This document shows positions 1 through 7,454 of a stretch of 46,001 nucleotides of DNA, in pieces. The notes below the pieces were generated by a model, which saw nothing but the letters and a program-made list of their open reading frames with translations, had not been told where the DNA came from and ran no database searches. The position numbers and the translations under genes are program-made. Origin of the DNA: JBOHUX01 sp050734915 (GTDB lineage: Bacteria; Chloroflexota; Dormibacteria; Dormibacterales; Dormibacteraceae); NCBI GenBank assembly GCA_050734915.1, contig JBOHUX010000002.1, forward strand, positions 1 to 46,001, given 5' to 3'. The number at the start of each line of letters is the position of its first letter. The first letter of the stretch is position 1.

Positions 1-248
1 CCGCCGGCGTGGTGGTCAACCCGGGGGCGCTGACGCACTACTCCTACGCGCTCTACGATTGCCTGCGAGCCCTGGACGTTCCCATCGTGGAGGTTCATCT
101 GACGAACCTCTTCGCCCGCGAGGAGGCCTTTCGCAGCCAGAGCGTGACGGCGCCCGCCGCGCGCGGCCTGATCTCGGGTCTCGGCGTCCGGGGCTACCTC
201 CTCGCCCTGGACTACCTGGCCGATCTCAACAAGGGAGGGCGGAGATGA
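1..248 (+). CDS. aroQ: 3-dehydroquinate dehydratase type II, C-terminal part
   Basis: Shikimate-pathway enzyme that dehydrates 3-dehydroquinate to 3-dehydroshikimate in the cytosol. Only the last ~81 residues are present; the start lies before the window. Visible family signatures are NPGALTHYSYAL (usual NPGAYTHTS substrate loop) and EVHLTNLFAREEAFR, which carries the His and Arg that contact the substrate in type II enzymes, followed by the usual GYLLAL ending. The TGA stop overlaps the efp ATG (ATGA), so the two are probably translated together; aroQ next to efp is a common bacterial arrangement. Identity is confident; completeness cannot be judged. Confidence 0.93.
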   Translation, partial: AGVVVNPGALTHYSYALYDCLRALDVPIVEVHLTNLFAREEAFRSQSVTAPAARGLISGLGVRGYLLALDYLADLNKGGRR

Positions 249-802
249 TCGAGACGAACGATTTCAGGGTGGGCACGGCGTTCGAGATGGACGGCCAGCT
301 GGTCGCCGTCGTCAACGTGGAGCACATCAAGCTCGCCCGCGGCAGCGCGGTCATCAAGGCCAAGCTGCGCAACATCCTGACCGGCGCCAACTTCGAGCAG
401 AGCTTCCGGAGCGGAGACAAGTACAAGCCGGTGCGCATCGAGAAGAGCGAGTCCACCTACCTCTACGCCGATGGCGAGATCCATCACTTCATGGACACCT
501 CCACCTACGAGCAGGTCCCGCTCAACCGAGGAGCAGTGCAGGATGCGCTGCCCTTTCTCAAGGAGGGGCGTCCCGTCAACCTGCTCCGGCACGAGGACAC
601 GGTCATCGGCGTCGAGCTCCCGATCACCGTCGAGCTGGAGGTCGCCGAGACGGACATCGGGATGAGAGGGGACACGGTTTCCGGGGTCACCAAGCCCGCC
701 AAGCTGGAGACGGGCGCCACCCTCCAGGTCCCGATCTTCGTCAACCAGGGGGACGTGATCCGGGTCGACACCCGCAGCGGCACCTACTTGGAGCGGGCTT
801 GA
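245..802 (+). CDS. efp: Translation elongation factor P
   Basis: EF-P binds stalled ribosomes between the P and E sites and stimulates peptide bond formation at polyproline stretches. The 185-residue product has the usual length and three beta-barrel domains: an N-terminal KOW-like domain, a central OB domain and a C-terminal domain ending in GDVIRVDTRSGTYLERA. The loop tip that reaches the peptidyl-transferase centre reads KLARGSA, so residue 32 is Arg where E. coli and Bacillus have Lys. Arg at this place is also found in Thermus-type and in rhamnosylated EF-Ps; no modification gene is visible here. The ATG overlaps the aroQ stop; the reading frame stays open upstream but only in the aroQ shadow. 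Confidence 0.97.
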   Translation: MIETNDFRVGTAFEMDGQLVAVVNVEHIKLARGSAVIKAKLRNILTGANFEQSFRSGDKYKPVRIEKSESTYLYADGEIHHFMDTSTYEQVPLNRGAVQDALPFLKEGRPVNLLRHEDTVIGVELPITVELEVAETDIGMRGDTVSGVTKPAKLETGATLQVPIFVNQGDVIRVDTRSGTYLERA

Positions 803-863
803 CCGGGGCCCGCCCAGGCGGGCGCGACTGACAGTGCCGGAGTGGCTGATAGGATGGCCCCTG

Positions 864-1211
864 GTGGAGCAGATCGCACCGGCCGGCAGCGTCCGGGTCA
901 CCAACGAGGTGATCGCCAGCATCGCCGCGCTCGCCGCCAGCGAGATCGAGGGAGTGGCCGCGACGGACGAGGCTGGCGCCCGCCATTTCGGAGACTGGCT
1001 CAAGCGGCAGACGGCGCACCGGGGAGTGAGGGTGATGATCGACCCCGAGCGTGCCATCCACCTCGAGGTCTTTCTGACCGTCGGCTCCGCCGCCCTGGTG
1101 GCGGACGTCGCCGAGCACGTGCAGTCCAACGTGATCGAGGCCGTCGAGCGGATGCTGGGGCTCGAGGTGGCGGAGGTGAACGTCTTCGTCTCCAGCGTCG
1201 CCTTCGCCTGA
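864..1211 (+). CDS. Asp23/Gls24 family envelope stress protein
   Basis: Member of the Asp23 (DUF322) family: small cytosolic proteins that in Firmicutes associate with the membrane through partners such as AmaP and affect envelope stress; the molecular function is not established. The body shows the family pattern: GSVRVTNEVIASIAALAASEIEGVA near the start, a central HRGVRVMID strand and a C-terminal NVIEAVERMLGLEVAEVNVFVSSVAF. I chose GTG 864, which gives the family-like start VEQIAPAGSVRV and has AGGA 9 bases upstream; GTG 834 is possible and adds ten residues. It sits between efp and nusB, where Gram-positives often keep an Asp23 gene. Confidence 0.85.
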   Translation: MEQIAPAGSVRVTNEVIASIAALAASEIEGVAATDEAGARHFGDWLKRQTAHRGVRVMIDPERAIHLEVFLTVGSAALVADVAEHVQSNVIEAVERMLGLEVAEVNVFVSSVAFA

Positions 1212-1229
1212 CGCGGGCTGGCATCCGCC

Positions 1230-1646
1230 GTGCAGCGTGCCAGGCTGGGGCGCCGCCACCAGGCGCGTGAGCTGGCGCTGAAGGTCCTCTTCGGGCTCGA
1301 GGCGCAGCCTCAGGACGCCGAGGTGGCGCTCGCCTACCACGTCGGCGAGGAAGGTGTGCCGGAGGCCGCCGCGGCGTTCGCGGGGCAGCTGATCCGCGGG
1401 GTGATGGATCACCGCGGCGAGCTGGATCGCGCGATCGCGGCCGCGTCCCGCAACTGGAGCCTGGAGCAGATGGCGAAGGTGGACCGGATCATCCTCCGGA
1501 TCGCGATCTACGAGATCGTGATCGCTCGCGACGTGCCGGTGCGTGCCGCCATCAACGAGTCCATCGAGCTCGCCAAGACGTTCTCCGGGGAGGAGTCGGG
1601 TCGCTTCGTGAACGGCGTGCTGGGCAAGATCGTGGAGTCCGTTTGA
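1230..1646 (+). CDS. nusB: Transcription antitermination factor NusB
   Basis: NusB (138 residues, usual size) binds boxA RNA with ribosomal protein S10 and takes part in rRNA antitermination. The all-helical domain shows RRHQARELALKVLFGLE at the start, then a conserved MAKVDRIILRIAIYEI helix and the AINESIELAKTFSGEESGRFVNGVLGKI ending, all typical of the family. The GTG start gives a short basic N-terminus as expected. The TGA stop overlaps the TTG start of xseB (TTGA), indicating translational coupling. The product would work with NusA, encoded at 34503. Confidence 0.96.
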   Translation: MQRARLGRRHQARELALKVLFGLEAQPQDAEVALAYHVGEEGVPEAAAAFAGQLIRGVMDHRGELDRAIAAASRNWSLEQMAKVDRIILRIAIYEIVIARDVPVRAAINESIELAKTFSGEESGRFVNGVLGKIVESV

Positions 1647-1840
1647 GCGGGCCCGAGGTCTCCTTGGATGAGCTCCTCGATCGACTCGAGGGAGCCATCG
1701 CGCGGCTCGCCGACGGCCGGGCGCCGCTCGAGGAGTTGGTCGCCAGCCACGGTGAGGCGGTGCGGCTGGTCGGCGAGGCCCAGGCACGTCTGGACGCGCT
1801 TTCCGAGCGCGCGCAGCGCCTGGGTGCCCGGCACAGATGA
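1643..1840 (+). CDS. xseB: Exodeoxyribonuclease VII small subunit
   Basis: Small (65-residue) helical subunit of exonuclease VII, which degrades single-stranded DNA in both directions together with the large subunit XseA. The sequence VSLDELLDRLEGAIARLADGRAPLEELV matches the family's leading helix, with the short second helix GEAQARLDAL following. TTG start overlapping the nusB stop; its own stop overlaps the next ATG. xseA, usually directly upstream, is not in the window, so the large subunit must be elsewhere or lost. Confidence 0.88.
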   Translation: MSGPEVSLDELLDRLEGAIARLADGRAPLEELVASHGEAVRLVGEAQARLDALSERAQRLGARHR

Positions 1841-2259
1841 GCTGGCGCTATATCCTGCCGCCGCTGGTCGCGTGGGGCATCGCCCAGGTCGTCAAGGTCG
1901 TCGTCCAGTCCGCCCGCGACCGCCGGCTCAACCTCCGCATCCTGGCCTCGATGGGGGGGATGCCCAGCTCGCACAGCGCGATGGTGATGGCGCTCACCTC
2001 CGCCATCGCGCGCCTGAACGGCCTGGGTTCCCCGCTTTTCGCGCTGGCACTTATCTTCTCCCTGGTGGTCATGTACGACGCGGCGGGAGTGCGGCGCGCG
2101 GTCGGGCGCCAGGCGGCGATCCTGAATCGGATCGTCGACGACGTGCTGGCTCAGCAGGGCTTCCGGGAGGACAGGCTCCGGGAGCTGCTCGGCCACACGC
2201 CCTACGAGGTCCTCGCCGGCGCCGGTCTCGGCATCCTGGCCGGGCTGCTCCCACTCTGA
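1837..2259 (+). CDS. Divergent PAP2 family membrane protein (DUF212)
   Basis: A 140-residue membrane protein of the divergent PAP2/DUF212 family (YuiD-like), related to acid phosphatases acting on lipid phosphates; no substrate is proven. The family motifs are all present: GGMPSSHSA around residue 40, MYDAAGVRRAVGRQA around residue 80 and LGHTPYEVLAGAGLGI near the C-terminus. Hydrophobic segments lie near residues 5-20, 55-80 and 120-140. The ATG overlaps the xseB stop. In Clostridia-like genomes such genes occur near ispA and dxs in the same block, which hints at a prenyl-phosphate role; this is inference. Confidence 0.88.
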   Translation: MSWRYILPPLVAWGIAQVVKVVVQSARDRRLNLRILASMGGMPSSHSAMVMALTSAIARLNGLGSPLFALALIFSLVVMYDAAGVRRAVGRQAAILNRIVDDVLAQQGFREDRLRELLGHTPYEVLAGAGLGILAGLLPL

Positions 2260-2266
2260 GCAGGCC

Positions 2267-3007
2267 GTGACCGCAGCCCGGAGGCGGCTCGACCAGGCGC
2301 TCGCGGAGGCGGGGCTGGCCGAGTCGCGGCAGAAGGCCCAGGTGCTGATCATGGCCGGCCGGGTCCGCGTCGGCGGCGCCACGGAGCGCCGTCCGGATCG
2401 GCAGGTCGGGAGCGGGCAACCGCTCGAGGTCCTGGCGGGCTCGCCGTACGCGAGCCGGGGGGGTGACAAGCTGGCGCCGGCACTCGATCACTTCCGCATC
2501 TCGCCCGCCGGCCGCGTGTGCGCGGACATCGGCGCCTCCACGGGCGGGTTCACGGACGTGCTCCTCCGGCGGGGTGCGCTCCGGGTCCACGCGGTGGATG
2601 TCGGGCGCGGCCTTCTCCACTGGCGGCTGCGCCAGGACCCGCGGGTGGTGGTCATCGAGGGGGTCAACGCGCGGCACCTGGCAGCCTTCGCGGAGCCGAT
2701 CTCGCTGGTGACCGTGGATGTCTCCTTCATCGGGCTCGAGAAGATCCTGCCGGCAGTGCTCGCGGCGGCCCCGGGGGCGGAGGCGGTGGTGCTCTTCAAG
2801 CCCCAGTTCCAGGTCGGGCGGGCGGAGGTCGGGAAGGGAGGGGTGGTCCGCGATGCGGGCGCGGTGGAGGCCGCGCTCGTGCGGTTCCGCGAATGGTGTG
2901 GCGGCGCCGGCCGCGAGCTGGCGGGCATGGTGCCGGCGGCGATCGCGGGGCCGGCAGGCAACCGGGAGATCCTGATCCACCTCCGGCACCGGGAGGCCCC
3001 GCGGTGA
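2267..3007 (+). CDS. tlyA: TlyA family rRNA (cytidine-2'-O)-methyltransferase
   Basis: TlyA methylates 2'-O positions of cytidines in 16S and/or 23S rRNA; in mycobacteria this gives capreomycin sensitivity. The 246-residue protein has an N-terminal S4 RNA-binding domain (RRLDQALAEAGLAESR...VLIMAGRVRVGG, residues ~4-60), the linker YASRGGDKL, and an FtsJ-type SAM-dependent methyltransferase domain with motif I CADIGASTGGF (residues 85-95) and AVDVGRGLLHW. GTG start 7 bases after the previous stop. Its TGA overlaps the nadK GTG; the tlyA-nadK-recN order is the classical one of Actinobacteria and Firmicutes. Confidence 0.95.
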   Translation: MTAARRRLDQALAEAGLAESRQKAQVLIMAGRVRVGGATERRPDRQVGSGQPLEVLAGSPYASRGGDKLAPALDHFRISPAGRVCADIGASTGGFTDVLLRRGALRVHAVDVGRGLLHWRLRQDPRVVVIEGVNARHLAAFAEPISLVTVDVSFIGLEKILPAVLAAAPGAEAVVLFKPQFQVGRAEVGKGGVVRDAGAVEAALVRFREWCGGAGRELAGMVPAAIAGPAGNREILIHLRHREAPR

Positions 3008-3864
3008 GCGGATCGACGTCGCCGTCGGTGGGCTTCCTCCTCCATTCCCAGGTGGACGCCGCGGTTCCCGCCGTGGCCAGGGCCAGGGCCTACCTGGCCG
3101 GCCGCGACGTGCCGACCTGGGACACCAGCCGCGACGCGCCCGATCGGGATCCCCGCCCGGACCTGGAGGGCACCGGCCTGATCGTGACCCTGGGCGGGGA
3201 CGGCACTTTCCTCGCCGGCGCCCGGCTCGCGCTGACCCGCGGGATACCCCTGCTGGGCGTGAACCTGGGCCGCCTGGGCTTCCTGACCGAGCTCGAGGCG
3301 AGCGAGCTCGAGGAGGGGCTGGCGCGCTTCCTGGCGGGCGACCACCGGATCGAACAGCGGACCCTGCTGAGGGCCAATCTCGTCCGCGAGGGGCGGCGCG
3401 TGGCGAGGCTGCTGGCCGCCAACGAGGTCGTCCTGCACAAGGGCACCGCGAGCCGGATGGTGCGGATCAGGATCGCCGTGGACGGCCAGGAGGTCGGCCT
3501 CATCGACTCCGATGGCGCGCTGGTCGCCACCGCTACCGGCTCCACCGCCTACTCGCTCGCGGTGGGGGGGCCGATCCTCGAGCCGGAGCTGCGGGACCTG
3601 CTCCTGGTCCCCATGAACCCCTTCGCGCTGACCGTGCGACCGATCGTCTTCTCGCCCGGCGTGACGATGACCCTGACCCTGGTCCGCGAGCCGGGCGCGG
3701 TCACCGTGGACGGCCACCTGACCCGGGAGGCGGTGGCCGGCGACGCGCTCGAGATCGGCGCCTTCCGGCGGCGCCTGCGAGTGGTCCGCTTCACCCCCCC
3801 GGGGATGTTCTTCGACCGGCTCCGCGGCAAGTTGGGTTGGGGCATGCCGCTGGTTCCCAAGTGA
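3004..3864 (+). CDS. nadK: NAD kinase
   Basis: Phosphorylates NAD to NADP in the cytosol using ATP or polyphosphate. The product (286 residues, usual size) has the catalytic GGDGTFL motif at residues 64-70, NEVVLHK (Asn140-Glu141, NAD binding), and GSTAYSLAVGGP of the diglycine region. GTG at 3004 overlaps the tlyA TGA by two bases and gives a short leader before SVGFLLHSQ, as expected; the same frame is open further upstream but there it only shadows tlyA. recN follows after four bases. Confidence 0.96.
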   Translation: MSGSTSPSVGFLLHSQVDAAVPAVARARAYLAGRDVPTWDTSRDAPDRDPRPDLEGTGLIVTLGGDGTFLAGARLALTRGIPLLGVNLGRLGFLTELEASELEEGLARFLAGDHRIEQRTLLRANLVREGRRVARLLAANEVVLHKGTASRMVRIRIAVDGQEVGLIDSDGALVATATGSTAYSLAVGGPILEPELRDLLLVPMNPFALTVRPIVFSPGVTMTLTLVREPGAVTVDGHLTREAVAGDALEIGAFRRRLRVVRFTPPGMFFDRLRGKLGWGMPLVPK

Positions 3865-3868
3865 CGCC

Positions 3869-5470
3869 ATGCTGAAGCGGCTTCGGGTCGCCGACCTGGC
3901 GCTGGTGGCCGGCGCGGAGGTGCGCTTCGGACCGGGCCTGAACCTGCTGACCGGTGAGACCGGCAGCGGGAAATCCCTGCTCGTCGACGCGCTCGGCCTC
4001 TGCCTGGGGTCGCGGGCCAGCTCGGAGCAGGTCCGCCATGGCGCCGACCGGGCCCGGATCGAGGCCGAGTTCGACGGCCTCACGCTGGCCAGGGAGATCG
4101 GGCGCCGGTCGAGTGCGGTCATCGACGGCAGGCCGGCCACCGTCGAGCAGCTGCGTGCGCTGGCCGGGGCCCTGGTCCAGGTCCACGGCCAGCACGAGCA
4201 TCAGGGCCTGCTCGACGCGGAGGCGCAGACGCTCCTGCTCGACACCTACGGCGGAGCGCTGGAGGCCGCCTCTCGCACCGGCGAGGCGCATCGGGCCTGG
4301 TCGGAGGCGGTCGCGCGCCTGCGTGAGCTGGAACGGCTGCAGGCGCGCGGCCGGCGGGAGGAGGAATACGTCAGATGGCAGATGGAGGAGCTGCGCGCGG
4401 CCGGGCTCCGGCCGGGGGAGGACGAGGAGCTGGCCCAGGAGCGCGCGGTGGCCCGGCACTCGGCGCGGCTCGCCGAGCTGACGGCCGCCGGCCTCGAGGC
4501 GCTGCGAGAGGACCAGGCGCTGCCCGTGGCCCTGGCCCGGGTGCGGGCGGCGGCCGAGCTGGACCCCCGGCTCGGCGCGCCTCGCGCGCGCCTGGAGGCG
4601 GTCGCCGAGGAGGTCTCGGACCTGGGCGCCGAGCTCCGCGCCTATGGGGAGGGGCTCGACACGGACCCCACTCGCCTGGAGGCCCTGGAGGGCCGTCTGG
4701 CGGAGCTGGAGGGGATCAAGCGCAAGTACGGCGGCAGCCTGGTGGCGGCGATCGAGGAGCGTGACCGGCTGGAACGCCAGCTGGGTGAGACCGCCGATCT
4801 CGATGCCAGCCTGGCTGCCGCCGCGGCTGGCGTGGAGGCTCGGAGGGAATCGCTGGCGGCGGCATCGACCGAGCTTTCGGAGCTGCGCCACCGGGCGGCC
4901 CGGCGCCTCGGCGAGGAGGTGTCGTCGGAGCTTGCCAACTTGCGCCTGGAAGGTGCCTGCTTCGAGGTCCGGCTGATCCCGCGGGAGGTCGTCGCCGAGG
5001 GTGCCGAGCTGGCGGAGATGCTCTTCTCCGGCAATCCGGGCGAGCCGCCCGGGGCCCTGGCCCGGGTCGCCTCGGGCGGCGAGCTGGCCCGGGTCATGCT
5101 CGCCATCAAGACCGTCGGCGCCGCCGCCGACCGCCTTCCGACGCTCGTGTTCGACGAGGTGGACACCGGGATCGGCGGTGAGACCGCGCTTCAGGTCGGG
5201 CTCCGCCTCCGGGCACTGGGGCGCGCGCGGCAGGTCCTGGTCGTCACCCACCTCGCTCAGATCGCCTGCTTCGCCGACCATCACCTGCTGGTCGAGAAGA
5301 CGCGCGGGCCGGGGGGAAGGAACCTCGTCACGGTGCGCGAGCTCGCCACCGACGCCGACCGGGCCGCGGAGCTGGCCCGGATGATGAGCGGTGGCGTGAC
5401 CGAGAAGGCCCGTGCGCGTGCGCATGAGCTGCTGGATGAGGCACGCGCCCGCCGCCCGGCGCCCACGTGA
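3869..5470 (+). CDS. recN: DNA repair protein RecN
   Basis: SMC-like ATPase that acts early in recombinational repair of double-strand breaks. The 533-residue product carries Walker A GETGSGKS (residues 29-36), the RecN-typical QHEHQGLL, a long Glu/Arg/Leu-rich coiled coil in the middle, the signature ARVASGGELARVMLAIK and Walker B/D-loop LVFDEVDTGIGGE (Asp429), then VTHLAQIACFAD. Length is close to the usual 550. ATG is 4 bases after nadK. Linkage to nadK and tlyA is standard and may reflect transcription only. Confidence 0.97.
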   Translation: MLKRLRVADLALVAGAEVRFGPGLNLLTGETGSGKSLLVDALGLCLGSRASSEQVRHGADRARIEAEFDGLTLAREIGRRSSAVIDGRPATVEQLRALAGALVQVHGQHEHQGLLDAEAQTLLLDTYGGALEAASRTGEAHRAWSEAVARLRELERLQARGRREEEYVRWQMEELRAAGLRPGEDEELAQERAVARHSARLAELTAAGLEALREDQALPVALARVRAAAELDPRLGAPRARLEAVAEEVSDLGAELRAYGEGLDTDPTRLEALEGRLAELEGIKRKYGGSLVAAIEERDRLERQLGETADLDASLAAAAAGVEARRESLAAASTELSELRHRAARRLGEEVSSELANLRLEGACFEVRLIPREVVAEGAELAEMLFSGNPGEPPGALARVASGGELARVMLAIKTVGAAADRLPTLVFDEVDTGIGGETALQVGLRLRALGRARQVLVVTHLAQIACFADHHLLVEKTRGPGGRNLVTVRELATDADRAAELARMMSGGVTEKARARAHELLDEARARRPAPT

Positions 5471-5505
5471 CGCGGCTACCGGAGCTCCGGCTCGCGGCCG
5501 GCGGC

Positions 5506-5511
5506 TATCAT
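5506..5511 (+). promoter_or_regulatory. Putative -10 box of scpA (TATCAT)
   Basis: TATCAT lies 8 bases before the scpA ATG in the 49-base gap after recN. No clear -35 and no Shine-Dalgarno sequence is visible. A transcript from this box would start at or within a few bases of the ATG. One of a recurring set in this window (thrS, ppiA, tyrS, secD, ribF, rpsO). Confidence 0.45.
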
Positions 5512-5519
5512 CTCGTGCG

Positions 5520-6224
5520 ATGAGCCGGCGCCTGGAGGTCGCGACGCCGGTCTTCGAGGGTCCCCTCGAGCTGCTGCTGGCCCTCATCGAGCGCGAGGAC
5601 CTCGACATCCTCGAGGTCCCCCTGGCCGGCGTCACCGAAGCGTATCTCCGCGAGGTCGCCGCCATGGAGGCGCCCGACGCCGGGGAGATGTCGGAGTTCC
5701 TCTGGATGGCCGCCCGGCTGCTCCTCCTCAAGTCGATCCGCCTTCTTCCCGGAGAGGATCCGGACCCCGAGGACGTCGATCTGCTCGGCTGGGAGGAGGA
5801 CGTCCGCCGGCGTCTGGAGGAGTACCGCGTCTACAAGGAGGTGGCCCGGCAGCTCATGGAGAGGGTGGCGGAGGAACCGTTCTCGTTCCCGCCTCCCGCG
5901 CGGGAGGTGGACGTAGACGGGCAGGAGGAGCCGATCGAGGCGCGCCTCCTCCTCGGCGCGTTCCAGGACGTGCTGGCCCGGGTGCCGCCGCGCCCGCTGA
6001 CGCTGGCCGGCCGGGCCTGGACGCTGGAGGAGAAGCTGGACGCGCTCGAGGTCCGCCTCGCCGCCGGCCCCATCGAGCTGGTGGGCCTGATCCTGGAGTC
6101 GGAGGACCGCCTGGAGGCGGTGGTCGTCTTCGTGGCCGTGCTCGAGCTGCTCCGGCGAGGGCGGGTTCGGGTCCGGCAGCGGAAGGCGTTCGGGCTCATC
6201 ACCATCGAGCGCGGCCATGGGTGA
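5520..6224 (+). CDS. scpA: Segregation and condensation protein A
   Basis: Kleisin subunit of the Smc-ScpA-ScpB condensin that compacts and separates chromosomes. The 234-residue product begins with the kleisin N-terminal pattern FEGPLELLLALIEREDLDILEVPLAGVTEAYL, then EFLWMAARLLLLKSIRLLPG (Smc neck contact), an acidic linker, and a C-terminal winged-helix ending VFVAVLELLRRGRVRVRQ (cap side of Smc). The ATG at 5520 fits the family; the frame is open for 36 codons upstream but that part looks like out-of-frame recN sequence. It overlaps scpB by 8 bases. smc itself is not in the window. Confidence 0.96.
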   Translation: MSRRLEVATPVFEGPLELLLALIEREDLDILEVPLAGVTEAYLREVAAMEAPDAGEMSEFLWMAARLLLLKSIRLLPGEDPDPEDVDLLGWEEDVRRRLEEYRVYKEVARQLMERVAEEPFSFPPPAREVDVDGQEEPIEARLLLGAFQDVLARVPPRPLTLAGRAWTLEEKLDALEVRLAAGPIELVGLILESEDRLEAVVVFVAVLELLRRGRVRVRQRKAFGLITIERGHG

Positions 6225-6738
6225 GCTGTGCCGGGCGCTGGAGGCGATCCTGTTCGCCTCCAACCGGCCGTTGCGCCTTCGGGAGCTGCAGGCGGCGATG
6301 GACGCCGACCGGACCACGCTGGAGGCGGGGCTCGACCAGCTCCGGGAGGCCCTGGCCGGGCGCGGGCTCATGCTCCAGCGCCACGAGGACACCGTCCAGC
6401 TGGTGACGCGGCCGGAGGTGGCCGGCTTCGTGCGCCGGGCGCTGAGGCCGGAGGTGACCGGCAAGCTCTCCGCGGCCGCCTACGAGACGCTGGCGATCGT
6501 CGCCTACCAGCAGCCGATCGCGCGCGCCCGAATCGAGGAGATCCGCGGCGTCAACTGTGACAGCGTGCTCTCCAACCTCGAGTTTCGCGATCTCGTCACC
6601 GAGGTCGGACGGGGCCCCGGACCGGGCCAGGCCCGACTCTACGGCACCACCATCCGCTTCCTTCAGATGCTGGGCCTCGAGCAACTGGCCCAGCTGCCGT
6701 CGCCGGAGATCGTACGGCCATCCCCGCAGAGCGTCTGA
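6217..6738 (+). CDS. scpB: Segregation and condensation protein B
   Basis: Winged-helix partner that dimerises and binds the ScpA kleisin in the Smc complex. The 173-residue product shows two winged-helix domains with LEAILFASNRPLRLREL at the start, the family signature AYETLAIVAYQQPIARARIEEIRGVN in the middle and a FLQMLGLEQLAQLP ending. ATG 6217 lies inside the scpA end, so the two subunits are likely made in a coupled way. Its 3' end appears to overlap the beginning of rluB by 19 bases. Confidence 0.96.
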   Translation: MGELCRALEAILFASNRPLRLRELQAAMDADRTTLEAGLDQLREALAGRGLMLQRHEDTVQLVTRPEVAGFVRRALRPEVTGKLSAAAYETLAIVAYQQPIARARIEEIRGVNCDSVLSNLEFRDLVTEVGRGPGPGQARLYGTTIRFLQMLGLEQLAQLPSPEIVRPSPQSV

Positions 6739-7454
6739 ACCGCTACCTGGCCCGGTCCGGGGTCGCCTCGCGCCGGGCGGCGGACACGCTCATCGCCGGT
6801 GGCCGCGTGCGCGTCAACGGGCGCGTCCCGCCCCCGGCCGGGATGCTGGTCGAGCCGGATCGGGACCAGGTGACGGTGGACGGCGAGCCCGTCCTGCCAA
6901 CGCGGAGGCGCCGCTACCTGGTCCTCAACAAGCCCCCCGGGGTGCTGGTCACCGCCTCTGACACAACGCGCCGAGCGACCGTCTTCGATCTCCTTCAGGA
7001 GGAGCTGGGCGCGGGCGGCCGGCTCTTCGCGGTCGGCCGGCTGGACATGGCCACCCGTGGCCTCCTCGTGCTGACCGATGACGGGGACCTGGCCAACCTG
7101 CTCGCCCACCCCCGGCACGGAGTCGCCAAGGAGTACGAGGCGATCGTCACCGGCGTACCCGCCGAGCGCGACCTGCGGCGGTTGCGGGAGGGCGTCGAGC
7201 TCGAGGACGGGGTCACCGCCCCCGCCCGGGCCGAGCTGGTCCGGAGCTGGCCGGACGGCCGGGCGCAGGTGAGGCTGGTCGTTCACGAGGGCAGGAACCG
7301 CCAGGTCAGGCGGATGCTGGACGCGGTCGGTCACCCGGTCCAGGACCTCCGGCGGACAGCGCTCGGACCGCTCCGGCTGGGTCGCCTCAAGGAGGGCTCC
7401 TGGCGCAAGCTGCGGCCCGTCGAGCTGGACTCGCTGCGCCGGGCGGCCGGATGA
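6720..7454 (+). CDS. rluB: 23S rRNA pseudouridine synthase, RluB type, with near-cognate start
   Basis: Makes pseudouridine in 23S rRNA. Domains: an N-terminal S4 domain (ERLNRYLARSGVASRRAA..., RVRVNGR) and an RsuA/RluB catalytic domain with GRLDMATRGLLVLTDDG, whose Asp is the catalytic residue, then VHEGRNRQVRRML. The first canonical start in this frame (GTG 6807) would delete most of the S4 domain. Upstream, from the in-frame TGA at 6558 to 6806, there is no ATG, GTG or TTG. ATC at 6720 gives M-P-A-E-R-L, the usual family beginning, and a normal 244-residue length; GGAG stands 11 bases upstream. CTG 6735 is an alternative. The stop overlaps the cmk ATG. Confidence 0.9.
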   Translation: MPAERLNRYLARSGVASRRAADTLIAGGRVRVNGRVPPPAGMLVEPDRDQVTVDGEPVLPTRRRRYLVLNKPPGVLVTASDTTRRATVFDLLQEELGAGGRLFAVGRLDMATRGLLVLTDDGDLANLLAHPRHGVAKEYEAIVTGVPAERDLRRLREGVELEDGVTAPARAELVRSWPDGRAQVRLVVHEGRNRQVRRMLDAVGHPVQDLRRTALGPLRLGRLKEGSWRKLRPVELDSLRRAAG

